Assembly (NCBI GenBank): GCA_023213395.1
Contig: CM041465.1
Coordinates: 208,389,741 to 208,453,740, forward strand
Reading direction: 5' to 3'
Source of the DNA: Cycas panzhihuaensis
Lineage: Eukaryota; Cycadophyta
DNA length: 64,000 nt
In this document: one piece after another, positions 30,828-42,530 of the stretch
How the letters are laid out: each line of letters begins with the position of its first letter
Position numbering within the stretch: the first letter of the stretch is position 1
Position numbers and translations under genes: made by a program
The notes under the pieces: generated by a model
Databases searched by the model: none
Seen by the model: only the letters and a program-made list of their open reading frames with translations
What the model was told of the DNA's origin: nothing

Positions 30828-32160
30828 TTATTACAAATTCTAATAACTAGCTCCATGGGAATACTAACAAAATAAAACTAATCTCTTAACTAAGAAATTA
30901 AACACTCTTTAAAAAAAATGATAGATAATTATAAATTTTAGTTTTGGCTAAGCAAATAACCTCAAATGGTTTTAGGAACAAATAAACAAATAAAATCATA
31001 GTCCATTGAGTGAACTATGATGTAAATTCAAAGATCTAGTTTCTCCAAAAGGATGGGCTAAAATAGACACTCGAGTCAAAAGTTATTATCTAAACAACGT
31101 GACATTTTGAACTTAGGATTTACATAAGTTCTTGCATGAGAAAAGTCTATTTATAACCTATTATTTTATCTTTTATTTAAACCTATGCACTCTAAATTCT
31201 AACAAGTAAATTCAAACATTTATTAGTTAAACTTAGGTGTATTATAACATTTATAATATTACCCAAATGTTAAAAGCAAGTACTACTCCTAAAATTCTTT
31301 ATTTAAATACTAATAGGTCAAGGGCATAGTTGTGAGGTTTTACTTATAGTTAGTATATGTTTTATGCTTGTTGATTTTATTTAGGAGTGATGATTGAATA
31401 AGTTGGTTTTAATTATGTTTTATAATGGTACCCATGTAGAGGGAATTCTGACAATGGTTGTAGTATATTTGTTGTAAGTTCAAGATAATTTCTTTGTTCA
31501 TATTACATATTGGAGTGGATGTGGGCATGCCCATCAATTTAATCCATTGAAAGTTGAGACTTTTTTGGCTCACTTTTCAGTATTAATTGAGTAAAAGAGG
31601 ATTTAATTTGTTTATGGTAAGGTTATAATCATTTGAAACAATCTCAAGTGGTAGATTATAGAAGGCTTATCACTAATGATTCTAATAACGGTCTTTCTTT
31701 TGTTTTATGATCTTCACAAGTTGTCTATTACTATTCAAATTATGAGTCTAAGTTGCAAGAACGAAGTGAATGAAATCACAAAGGCATGTATTAGAGAAAA
31801 GGTTAGTAATTAATAGTTGAAATAGTTGTGAAGCCCCTTTTGTATAAATATTATAGAATTAATGAGAAGATCTCGATTGCAACATCTTACTTACGACTTC
31901 ATGTTATCATCTATTTGTCTTTAACATGTATACATGTAGAGAATAATTTACTACTAACAAGTATAGACATATATTCTTAAACCTCTTGACAAAAATGAGT
32001 GTCTTATCTTTTAATACCACCCCTAAAATCTCAAAAGAATATAAGAATATAATGAAAATTTAAGTTTAAAAAATACTTTCTTTTAAATCAACTTTTGTAA
32101 CAAGTAAAGGCAATGTTATTTATAGATCATTCAACCATTGTGAAGATAATATCCTAAAAT
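30828..32160. other. AT-rich DNA, no gene recognised
   Basis: Follows the primer-site-like sequence at 30817 and could be the leader or gag region of the element whose LTR is at 30367. I find no gag motif, and stops are dense in all frames. Confidence 0.35.
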
Positions 32161-32552
32161 AAAAAACTCAATTTCTTATATAATACTCAACTTCCCCATC
32201 TTGTTATAAGTATCATCATTTCCTTGCACACTTTTTAATATTTAAAAGAAACAACAAGCCACTTTCTTTTAAAAAATAGTCTTATTAATTTAAAAGCTCA
32301 ATTTCTCATATAATACTCAACTTCCTCATCTTGTTATAAGTACCATCATTTCGTTGCATACTTCTTGATATTTAAGAGAAACAACAACTCACTTTCTTTT
32401 AAAAAATAATCTTACTAGTTAAAAAACTCAATTTCTCATATAATACTCAACTTCCTCATGTTGTTATAAGTACCATTGTTTAGTTGCACACTTTTTAATA
32501 TTTAAGAGAAATAGGTCACTTTCTTTTAAAAAATAGTCTTACTAATTAAATA
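32161..32552. repeat. Tandem array, 130-bp unit x3
   Basis: CTCAATTTCTYATATAATACTC starts at 32167, 32297 and 32427, an exact 130-bp period. Each unit continues through CAACTTCCYCATSTTGTTATAAGTA, TTTAARAGAAA and CACTTTCTTTTAAAAAATA. Differences between copies are few. A trace of the unit end (CTTTCTTTTAAATCAAC) appears at about 32077, suggesting the array once extended further left. Confidence 0.9.
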
Positions 32553-32997
32553 GACTCCAACTTATTAGCATGACATGTAAAGAAAATAATAAATTCTCTT
32601 GAAATATATAAAAAAACATAAAGTTCTTTAGCGTGTATTCAATTGATGTCCTTGAGTGCATTGTCATTATTTAATACATTATTCAATAAGATAATCTATT
32701 GAATAATAGTAATGCACGTAATGACATAAAGGCATAAATGATATATGATGCACATAGACACACGGATAAAAATACATATGAGTTGCTTGTTGAGTCAAAA
32801 TTACATCATACATGTTCTCATTTATGGGGATTACCACACAAAGGTGATGTTCTATGTGTATTTTTGCTATTAGGATTGGTAAATGTATTTTGATATTTTA
32901 CGGCATTTGTGACTTGTCAAAATTGTCAAAGGTAATTAACAAGTGCAACGAAACTCTTCCTCCCACAAAACACACATTGTGAGGTAAAATACTTATT

Positions 32998-33212
32998 TGT
33001 TGTTAGTTTCAAATCTAATGTTAAAATAGAATCTTAAAATTACTTGAATTAATTTAATACTCATTTTTTTGTCGATTTTAGATCTAACGCAGAAACAGAA
33101 TTAGTATTTTAATACTCATTTTTTATCGGTTTTAGATCTAATGTGGAAATAGAATTATACTCATTTTTTGCTAGTTTCAAATGTAATGTGAAAATAAAAT
33201 TTAAAACTTATA
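32998..33212. repeat. Degenerate tandem array, about 55-bp unit x4
   Basis: Units built on ACTCATTTTTTxTCGGTTTTAGATCTAATGTGGAAATAGAATT (consensus given in part) start near 33002, 33072, 33126 and 33171, with unequal spacing from insertions. The array ends just left of the GC-richer gene island. Confidence 0.75.
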
Positions 33213-34701
33213 TAGACTATTGGTGGATTGTTTGACATTCTGGTGTGGATATTTCCGATCGAAATTCGTTTCTAACATGCCATATTCGCCGCCTAACTGA
33301 CCAATGCGTTTCCATGCAAAATGCCGTTAACGCTACGACACTTCAGCTTTTCAATAGAAGATCAGATAGCCAACCCCAGTCAGAACAATTGAAGGCGATT
33401 CAGTTCTGACGAGGGATGTGACACGTTGGCCTGATCAGATGACGACTCTAGATCAGCCCAACCCGTTTATCTTGCGCCACGTGTCCTCATTCCTTCCAAG
33501 TCGGCATTCCAAGTATTGGACTGACAGAATCATACACGGTAAAATAAGTGTTAATAGGGGATAGAGTCTGTCTCCTTCCGTCCTTGCTGTAGGTTTTTAT
33601 TGTTGACCGGCTGTCCCGTGCGCCCTTGGCATCCCAATATACTGAAATTCGAACGCCCTGTTGATTGACGGACCAATGGATACAGATCCGGTTACGAGTT
33701 CGTGGGTTTGCTTTCCAAATTATGCATTAAACTGAACCAGTTACCGTGTACATATTCCCTGCTCTGATAAATCCGGGGGATTCGACAGCGCTAAATTGGT
33801 GGGTTTTCCTATCTTTGGTGGCTGTGATTGTCGTCTTTTTTTTTTTTTTTTTTCCCCCTTTGTCCGGCTGGGGGGGGAGTGTGGCTTTTACCCATGGTTA
33901 TATGGGATTGTTCGGTTTTGTTCAATGAAAACAATTTGCTTTTGTGTGTTATAAATTCGTTTAAGCAGGGTAGTGAGAGTGGAAATTAACAGATAATTCT
34001 ATGGTCGGATTATATTTTCACAAAACACACTTTTATGCACGAGCCATGGACCTTTAAGAGGTCATATCTTAGTGGGATTGGATATCCAGATTGGGCACAA
34101 TGTATACAAATATGCACATCCGAGCGACGTGTGACACAGCTCACCAGCCCATGAGGAAATTGACAGTCTAACCGATACAAATATTCTGGCGACCGATGTT
34201 CGTGGCACGGGATCATTGCATTTACTGAATGCTTTGGCGAAGGTCCATTCAGCCGATGTTAGTGGTACAGGACCGTTGTACCTAAAGGAAGCACTCATTC
34301 TATTCACTGGGATCAAAGCGGAAATTTGTAGAGAATTTGGTTAATTAGAGTATTTGTTTGGTTGTGATCAGTGCAAATTATGTATTAATTACGTCACGGA
34401 AATTGCTCGTTGTTGCAGAGGATTCATAACTGCTTGTTCGTGTTGTGTTATGATTAGAAAATAATTACCGTTGCAAGAAATGAGATTGCTGTTATCTTTA
34501 ATTATGTCGGCTGATGATCAGGAAATTCGATATTATTGGGATAATACGGTAATTAGTCTGGGGAAATGTTTGTATTTATGCTTTCTAATTCAATCTTTTC
34601 ATTTTTCTTTTTCTTTTTTTCCGTGTGTTTTTGAAACATCTGCTGCAGTTATTTTTTGGGTTGGGATACTTCTGGTTACCGTTATAATTAGCGGTGGAGC
34701 A
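33213..34701 (+). other. Upstream region of the hydrolase gene
   Basis: Markedly richer in GC and CpG than the flanking element DNA, with no recognisable retroelement. It holds a TTATAAATTC box (33949-33958), a homopolymer pair (T run 33837-33853, then C/G-rich to 33877) and a 29-bp direct repeat built on CCGATGTTxGTGGxAC at about 34193 and 34252. A possible 5'-UTR intron could use ACGGTAATTAG (donor near 34549) and TGCTGCAG (acceptor ending near 34649). An open frame runs into the CDS in phase from 34471, but its translation is hydrophobic and not family-like. The transcription start cannot be fixed from sequence alone. Confidence 0.45.
33476..33485 (+). promoter_or_regulatory. G-box / ABRE-like element
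   Basis: GCCACGTGTC contains the ACGTG core bound by plant bZIP and bHLH factors and matches the abscisic-acid response type CCACGTGTC. It lies about 1.2 kb upstream of the start codon. A second bZIP-type site, TTACGTCA, is near 34389. Both are motif matches only. Confidence 0.35.
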
Positions 34702-36709
34702 ATGGAGATCCAATATCAGGAGGTATATTTAACGCATCAGGAATCTGTCTCCTTCAAAATATGGTGTAATTGATCATTTGACATTGCAGACGAATGTTAT
34801 GGTGGATTGAAGAATTTGGCTTGGTACTGTCTGATCAATTGCAGGAATATATTATCAATTCACGGGGAATTAAATTGTTTACATGTAGATGGCTGCCTTT
34901 ATCTACCCTAAAGGCACTCGTTTTCTTATGTCACGGTAAGCCACAAAGAATTATGTTTAAATTACATGAGGCTTAATGATCAGCGTATATTATACGGAAA
35001 GTTCTGTCAGTCATTGATATGTCGAAGTTGAAGAGTAGAATATACGTTATGCGTTTGCCAATTAACCGTTCTATTTTACCGTCGTAGGCTATGGATGCGA
35101 ATGCAGCATATTTATGAGGGGTAAGAATAGTTCCATATATTTTCGCGAGTCCGTATGTCGGTGCATGATATGGTTTCTGCTTTTTCTTTTAAATGTAGGT
35201 GCGACCAGGTCTGCATTGTCTTTATTTTATTTTATTTTATTTTATTTTTCTAGGAACTGGGATAAGACTGGCCAGCGCTGGATATGGTGTTTTTGGAATA
35301 GATTATGAGGGACACGGTAAATCCAAAGGAAAAAGGTGTTATATTGAGAAATTCAGCAATATCGTGAACGACTGCAACAACTTCTTCAAAAGCGTTTGTG
35401 GTATAATTAATATTAATATGAACAATCGCGTATGTTTAAATAATATAGGAATGTTTTTATTTTCATAGACAATCTAAGGTATAGTTTATATGTTCAGGGA
35501 AGCACACATAACATATAAAAATTGTTTTGCAGATAGCAAGGAGTACAGAAACAAGCCCAGATTTCTATATGGGGAATCCATGGGGGGTGCTGTTGCTCTT
35601 CTGTTGCACAGACGGGAGCCAACGTTTTGGAACGGAGCGGTTCTCGTGGCTCCAATGTGTAAGGTCATAAATTATACATCTTGTCATTTTGATCTACGGT
35701 TTATTAATCTCAATGTCTCAATTGCTGCTACCATATTTCGGCCCATGCATATCTGGCATACTAAAAATCTAATAATTCAGATATCGGAGAATCTCAAACC
35801 CCGTCCTTTTATGGTCAGCATTTTAACAAAGCTGTCAGTGTTTGTGCCAATGTGGAAAATAATTCCCACTAAGGATATTATTGATTCGGCTTTCAAGGAC
35901 CCCATAAAGCGTGCGGAGGTAATTCTTCTGCAATTCCAATTCATAATAATCATATGATGATTGTCAGCCAATTCAATTCAATAAACACCATCCAAGTTAC
36001 TCCAAATTGCACAACAACTTCACACCGTAGCAGCTGGATTGAATTGTATCGTCGTTGCAGATCCGATGTAACGAGCTTATATATCAAGACAAGCCCCGAG
36101 TAAAGACCGCTCTGGAAATGCTCAGAGTCAGCATGGACTTGGAGGATCGACTGGACGAGGTTAAGCCCACACATCATAACAGTATAATACAGATTGCTCT
36201 GTTATTTTATTTATCTGTGCAAATAAGATGTTCCAATTGATTGATCAATTCAGTCCATTAATCAGACATTGAAACACAAATTATTAATTCAGGTAACTCT
36301 GCCATTCCTTGTGCTGCATGGAGAAGAGGACACGGTGACGGATCCTGGCGTGAGCCAAGCTCTGTACAGCACGGCACTAAGCTTTGACAAAACAATCAAA
36401 TTGTACAGGGGCATGTGGCATGGCCTGACCACTGGAGAGCCCGACGAGAATATCGATCTGGTTTTCAGCGACATTATCTGGTGGCTCGATAACAGAATCC
36501 CCAACGGCCAGACTGCGTGGGTCGATCGCACCGATCTGCAACGACCCCAACCAGACTTTCAGAAATCCCATTCTCAGTTTCCAGACAAAATCGCCTCCGT
36601 CCATTCTCTCGCAGATTCCCGGCCCCAATCCGCAAGCCAACAAAGAGGTGTCTGCCGTGATCATTCGAGCCGTTTCGCCAGTACAAAATTGCATCGTTCA
36701 TTGCTATGA
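34702..36709 (+). CDS. Monoacylglycerol lipase / caffeoylshikimate-esterase-like alpha/beta hydrolase, 8 exons
   Basis: Serine hydrolase of the plant MAGL family, which releases fatty acids from monoacylglycerols or lysophospholipids; some members act in lignin biosynthesis. Exons: 34702-34722, 34845-34935, 35088-35120, 35254-35400, 35533-35663, 35781-35918, 36061-36159, 36293-36709 (1,077 nt, 358 aa plus TGA). All seven introns are GT-AG and 117-152 bp; phases join cleanly. Visible motifs: N-terminal EYIINSRGIKLFTCRWLP (8-25), oxyanion HGYG (37-40), GIDYEGHGKS, nucleophile elbow GESMGG with Ser113, VLHGEEDTVTD with Asp233, GMWHGL with His263. The Asp-His spacing of 30 equals that of human MAGL. 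Start chosen because MEIQYQE joins the family N-terminus directly. Oddities: a 70-residue Ser/Gln/Arg-rich tail after WWLDNR, and a weak donor AAG|GTCATA at exon 5. Exact substrate unknown; no signal peptide seen, so probably cytosolic or membrane-associated. Confidence 0.93.
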
Positions 36710-38085
36710 TCGTGTTTTGGAGGTCTGGTACATCTTCTGCGGGACCTGATGATGCTAATTTAAAACCATTGAAGGTGACTCCCGTATTGTCCTTTTCAGG
36801 CTGGGTTGGGCTTGGGTGTGCGGGGTATTTCGTAATTACGGGATTTTTCTTTTTAATTTTCCTTATGCGTTTGTTGGGGGTAACCCACGTAATGTATTTG
36901 TTTTTTGGGAATGGCAGCGGGATTGCCCCATGAGTGGGAGGTCTGGGATTACCTAACGTTAGCAGGAGCACATGGCATAATTAATATCTTGTAGAATTTG
37001 CTGTAACGGCTATATATTATTATTAAAGGCCCCGCTGTACATATTAACAGTCGGTGCACACATCCCAAGACTCTAGTCATTTCCAAGAATAATGGAGTGT
37101 AGATCAGTTTTTGGGAGGGGTTAACGTGATTGTTACGCTAGAGATTACCATGTCTACTAGGTTATTCTAAAGAAATGAAATAATTTAAGCGATCTGCCAT
37201 GTTTTATTTTAAAAAATAATTGATTGAAGTGGTAGTGAATCATCTTTTCATTTATATAGTTGCCACTTTGTACCTCCTTTAAAGGAAGAATGGTCTCCTT
37301 ATGACGTTCATGTATTCAATGCCATAATTAAAAAGTTCAAATTCATCTCAAGGGTCTTGAAAAATAATGCAACCCTTCCATATGGGTAGTTTATAATGTT
37401 TGAGAATGCATTCAATGCCATAATTAAAAGGCTTAAATGCATTTTAGGAGTCACATAATTATAGCCACTATACATGTCACATTTTATATTGGTCTTTATG
37501 AATGTTTTGAATTTGACTCTAGTATAGGAGAAGTAAATTTAATGTGTTATTGGCCATTTATTAGTTTGGTCTTTAAACACGTTTTTTTGGCAATACACGA
37601 CTATGTTGATGGATATTAAAATAGTTATGCATAATTATATCACTTCAAAATTGTATCATCCTATCCACTTGTACTTGTCATGGTCTTTATAGTGTCATTA
37701 TGAGGATTTCTACCATATTTATTTTAGATCATATATAAAAGAACACACTCAAGCAAAGAACCTAAAATATAATGATCATCCTTTTGTATAATGTTTTTAT
37801 TTATGCTTGTTATTAATTTGGTCTACTTTCATAATGGATTATTATGGCCAACTTTAAGATTTTTTATTGTGAATAATGTTTAAAGCATATACTCTCTTTT
37901 TAAAAATCATTCTCCTTAAAATTTTAGAATTCGTAAGCGTCTGTTTAATGAAGAACTCTATTTCCCAAGTTAATAGTGTGATCCCATGCGTGGGGTTGGG
38001 CCACTTAAATAGCGGCTCAAGTGGTCCCATGCATTAGATGGGCATCCGCTCGCAGGAGAAGAGTGGATCTTCTCTGGGATTCTTA
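36710..38085. other. Downstream flank of the hydrolase gene, no gene recognised
   Basis: The 3' UTR presumably starts at 36710. No perfect AATAAA is seen nearby; TATTATTAAAGG near 37018 is a weak candidate signal. Beyond 37100 the DNA becomes AT-rich again. A 35-bp direct repeat, TTCAATGCCATAATTAAAA plus flank, occurs at 37315 and 37411. The antisense open frame at 36474-36971 is a shadow of exon 8. Confidence 0.5.
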
Positions 38086-38158
38086 GAGCAGATTCGCTCA
38101 ACTTTTGTGATTTTTAGCGACACAAAAATTACGTCGCTAAATTGAGCGGTCTCTGCTC
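38086..38158. repeat. Nested imperfect inverted repeat (possible MITE-like fold-back)
   Basis: Outer arms GAGCAGATTCGCTCAA (38086) and TTGAGCGGTCTCTGCTC (to 38158) pair with a 2-base mismatch and a short gap. Inner arms TAGCGAC and GTCGCTA (38115-38121 and 38133-38139) pair perfectly, and TTTTGTG pairs with CACAAAA. The whole folds into a roughly 73-nt hairpin. No TIR-plus-TSD structure is proven. The CpG-containing arms have survived in otherwise CpG-poor DNA. Confidence 0.6.
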
Positions 38159-38672
38159 AAATGTACGACACTATAACAATGTCGTTTTGCACACCAAGGT
38201 TGCTTGCGTAGGAGAGAGAACTGCCATGGTGATTTGAGCGAGAAGGGACACCCAAGAAACGCAGCGTGGGAATCAAGTCCATGGGACCCCATTTCCTTAC
38301 TCTGCCCCGTAAAACTCAGAGCGACACCGCTTCGGGTTTTTCGCCTAGCCCTCCACATGGGACGACACTGTAAGTCTTCAATGGGAAGGGACTTCCATTT
38401 AATGAGCTTATCATTTATCATTTTAGATCAAAGTTTCTCCTCTCTTTCTTCTATTATTCATTTTATTTTAATAATCAATTTGTCGCCTTCATCTAAGAGT
38501 TCTATTTAATTTGTTAGTGTATCTTAAATTTTTTTTTTTTAAGTATGATACATGAAAAATGGCATGTATTTTTTTCATATTTGGTAATTCTAGAGCATGT
38601 ATAATGTCATTTATTTTTAAAATTTTTTAAGTATTATAAATTTGTGGTTAGTTTTGGGTTATCTCCTTTTCT

Positions 38673-39017
38673 TGTTGGGATAATCCCTAATGTACACATG
38701 GAGATGTGCACCTAGGGCCCCTCAAAGCCACCTTTGGGGCTTCCTGCGGTTCCTTGAGCTGCATACCAGCCGCCTAAAGCCACCATATGAGATACGTGCT
38801 TTCTTTATTAAGTTTTTTTTTTTAAATATTAATTTGAATTATGTTGAGTTATGTACAAGTTGGGTTGAGTCACTTGCCACCTCCCCAGATAATCTATAAA
38901 TAGGGTGAGAATACCTCCATAGTGTTTTTTAATACCACCCTCTGTTTGTTAGATAATGTTAGCTCAAGTAAGTATGTACTCACCATTGTGAAGTCCCGCT
39001 CTGCACCATGTATTTTA
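38673..39017 (+). repeat. 5' LTR of Copia-D
   Basis: Starts TGTTGGGATAATCCC; ends TGTATTTTA, where the 3' copy has TGTCCTTCA, so the terminal CA has decayed to TA. A CTATAAATAGGG TATA box lies near 38890 and is conserved as CTATAAATTAGG in the 3' LTR (near 47020). Confidence 0.9.
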
Positions 39018-39019
39018 TT

Positions 39020-39030
39020 TGGTATCAGAG
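39020..39030 (+). promoter_or_regulatory. Primer binding site of Copia-D
   Basis: TGGTATCAGAG, exact match to the plant initiator tRNA-Met type primer site, two bases downstream of the 5' LTR. Confidence 0.85.
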
Positions 39031-39837
39031 AGCACGGTTCATCAACGACAAATTTTTATTTATATTTTGTTCATTATTTTTTTATATACTAAAGTTTACA
39101 TTAAGGTTTATATTAAATATTTAATATTTGATTCTGAGCGGCCTCCATTTGATGCACGTACGCTCTGTTGGAAGATTTAATTGTTGTATTTATGCAGGAA
39201 AAATAGTGTATGCTTGATACTGAAGATATGACAAGAAAAAGACTGATTTTTCAAAGTATTTCATCAAATTTTCAAAGTTTTTCAGTTCGTTTTTAGATCA
39301 CAAGGGTAACCTGAATGTTAAAGCAGTTCAGCTCCCAAACCAGCGCTCAAAACCCTATCAAGTGACTACTCGTTTCGATCGTAGACGAGTTATCTTCGCA
39401 ACAAAGAAAATGATTCGTTATTTCATGCATCAGAAGTAAAGATATTCTCCTCGGACTATTAGGTACTCCCTCTGGTTTCTAAAACCCTACTGCCTTCTTT
39501 ATTTTTCTTCGTTTTGAGTTATTTTTCATTATTTTTTAGATTCTTGGGTGCCCAGACCCTACACCCGTTTTAGATCTGATTTAGCACCTTGTGTGTCTTC
39601 CATTCCTTCGCGTGCTCTCTACATAGTTAATTATTATTTTTTCCCTTTTTTTATATATAAAAATTATATTTTTGAAGATTTTTTTATTAGATCTTCAGTT
39701 GTGAGGTTGTATAATCATCTGCAAACCTACTTCGATATGTTTTAGCTTGATTGCATCGAGATTTCAATGATTGTACTCGCCTGTTCATCATCTCTGTCAT
39801 ACTGGTGGTCAAACACTTTGTATCAACGTTTTTTTGG

Positions 39838-39882
<45 letters not shown>

Positions 39883-41731
39883 TTTTTTTTTAATATTTTT
39901 TATTGATCCACTCGGTGGATCCTTGACGCCTATTGTCTGATCATCTTCGATCTGTTTCAAGCGTGTTTTGAGTGATTATAATCACTAATCTCGCCTCTAT
40001 TGTAGTAGCAGCCACGTGTTGGTATTTTGTGACTTTTTAAAAAAATTTTAACATATATAAATCACTTTTTTTAGTCATCTTGAGTCAATCTTCTACAATC
40101 ACAGGAAGTCGTATCTCTATTATGTATATATCCATAGCGGCGTTTACGTTTAATAAATTGTATTTCTCTAAAATTTAATTTAATCAAACTCAATTGTATA
40201 TCATTTTGGAGTTCGGGCGGGTTATTTTTGGTGTAGCCCCTTTCGGAGTTTGGCCCCCAATCATGTGCACTCACATATGATCTCAAGTTTTTCTTTCAAA
40301 AGGGTTAAATCACCTTTTTTGATATAAAGTTTATTTACATTTTCTTGAAAAGAGTAACTCGTGCATATCCTACTCCATCTTCTCATTGGGTTGACAATTT
40401 TCAGTGAAATTAGGTTCATCACGATTGTCGTTCAACGAGCTTCACTGTGGACTGATTATTTATCAAATTTGAGGTTGTTTTGATTAAGTTTTAATAGTTT
40501 AAAGTGACCCCTTCTTTTAGTTTCCGTTTTGTTAACTATAAAGAGGTCCTTTCACTAGTTTTACTATAACTTTTGTATTTGATATTTGTTTTCTAAACTG
40601 TCTGTTTCATTAGAAAGTTGGTTCACTCCTCTTCGCACTGGTATACTTTCTTACTTTATTTGAAGTTATTTTGCAGATATTTAAAGCTGATGAAGTTAAG
40701 GTAGCTCATAAGAGTTCTTCATTGTTCAATAAATTTTAAAGTATTTTCTTCAAATTTCTTTGGCATGAGACATATTAAAAGGTCTTTAATTTATATGTGA
40801 CAATTTTTATATCTTTTTATAAAGTTATAATCTGAATTTTGTAATATTTTAGCATCAATACTCCAGTTTAAGTATTAAAAGGGGTCCCTTCACTCATTCA
40901 TTAATATCTTGAATTTTAGGAATCAGTTTTCTGAACGATCGAATTCATCAGAAAGGTTTTTCAATATTCTTCAAATTAGAATAGGTTTTACTTAAATCTG
41001 ACATCGTTTTATAGGTGTTTAAAGGTAGTAATCTTTAGCTTGTTATTTAGCCTTAATAGGCTTAATCTTATAACTTTTTAAGTAGTTCATTGTCTCAAAA
41101 AAATATTATATTTACATTATTGATCGCTAATAATTTATTCTTAAAGCTATTGTTGGCTTTTATTTGTATTTTTTAAGTTATTTTACAACAAAAAGTTAGA
41201 TCTTCAGCACATAAAATTATCAACAAGCTAAGTGGCGCTACTTTACCAAATGGGTATAATTTATGCTACATTTGTTTACTTTCTATATTTCTTATTGAAA
41301 ACTTATCATTTTCTAATATTTTTATCATCTTAAGCAAAGGATGTACTTTAGAATTTTAGATTTTATATACATATACTTTAGTTTTGAAAAGGGATTGTTA
41401 ATCATCTTCATTATCTTGCATACATTTAGAAAGAAGTTATTTCATTCTTTATTGATATAGAAGTCTTTTTTTTTTGCTTTAACTATTTATTACCTTTGAA
41501 AGCTTGAAGATCAGTTGAAGAATGTCATTGAATATCTATCTTTTTATCATTAAAAGCAACTAGAGTTCAGACTTGCATTATTAAAACCTTAAAGGAGCAT
41601 ATAGATCATTGCTTTCTTCTTACATCATATCAAGTTGAAAAACCAGATTACATATTATCTAGTATTCTTTTATTTGATTGGAAAGGAAAAGGCTTATTAT
41701 TAGATTCACTTGATTTTTTAGGAAAGATTAT

Positions 41732-41772
<41 letters not shown>

Positions 41773-42530
41773 GTTTTGAAAGATATCTTTATAAGTCGGT
41801 TCATTGTTTATTGCTCTCTTGCTTAGTGAATTTTTTTTTTAGTTTATTTTTTGGTATAAAATGAACCTTTTTTTTGAACCCTAAGCAAGACTAGAAACTT
41901 TAATCAATATATCATCACATTAAAAAGATAATTTCTAAATTAATCACTTTTATTTCCAGCCTTACAAGGAGAATAATTAAGACCCCTGAAGTTACGATCA
42001 CATAAATGTTAATTGGCCTACTTATATTAGATGAGGAAAACTATTAGCTATCAAGTATATTAGGTGGCAGGCTGAGGTGTAGAATCTTTCCTCATTTGGT
42101 GTTTGGAGACCAATGCTAGACTTGGAGAGGGTAAGTGCCTTGGTTTGAGCAACCTTCATCACTAGATCTATCGCTAGACATAGGATCTATAATTCAAGGA
42201 GTGTAAAAACTTTCATAGTAGCCCACATACTAAGGTATATCGAGCCTTGAGATTACGTACCAGTATATTGGGTTCTTGCTTTTCCATCTGTGGACAGGCG
42301 CCACTAAATATGATAGCAATTGAAAGTTCCCTTGGAGAACCTTAAATTTAGAGCCTAGTAGCCTTATTAGGTACTAGTTCATTTTTTAAACTTTAGGAAA
42401 AACTTGGGACATTGATACTTGGTTCAAACTTCAAATTCAAACTCTTGTAAACTTCATTTTATTTATCACATTTTAAAACAAAAATTTTAGCTCAAAATTG
42501 CCTCAAGTTTTGGTAATATGATTATTCTAA
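39031..42530 (+). other. Copia-D 5' leader (3.5 kb) with repeated modules and AT runs
   Basis: No coding region is recognised in this unusually long leader. It contains pure TA microsatellites at 39840-39876 and 41737-41767. Two diverged copies of a module built on CCTTTCACT...TAATxTCTTG...GTTTTCTxAACxxTC...TTCATxAGAAAG begin near 40548 and 40885. The part next to gag (41960-42500) is of more mixed composition and includes CCACTAAATATGATAGCAATTG-type sequence. It may carry packaging or translation signals, or an older insertion I cannot delimit. Confidence 0.5.

Noticed and set aside
32161-32552. CRISPR-like array
   Set aside because: Units are 130 bp and repeat in full, without unique spacers; the genome is a plant nuclear one.
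33746-33928. 60-codon frame upstream of the hydrolase
   Set aside because: Built over T and G homopolymers; no family similarity.
34471-34701. N-terminal extension of the hydrolase from the upstream in-phase ATG
   Set aside because: The added residues are hydrophobic and unlike the family, and MEIQYQE fits the usual start directly. A 5'-UTR intron is also possible there.
36474-36971. Antisense open frame of 165 codons over hydrolase exon 8
   Set aside because: Shadow of a GC-richer coding exon; no family motif.
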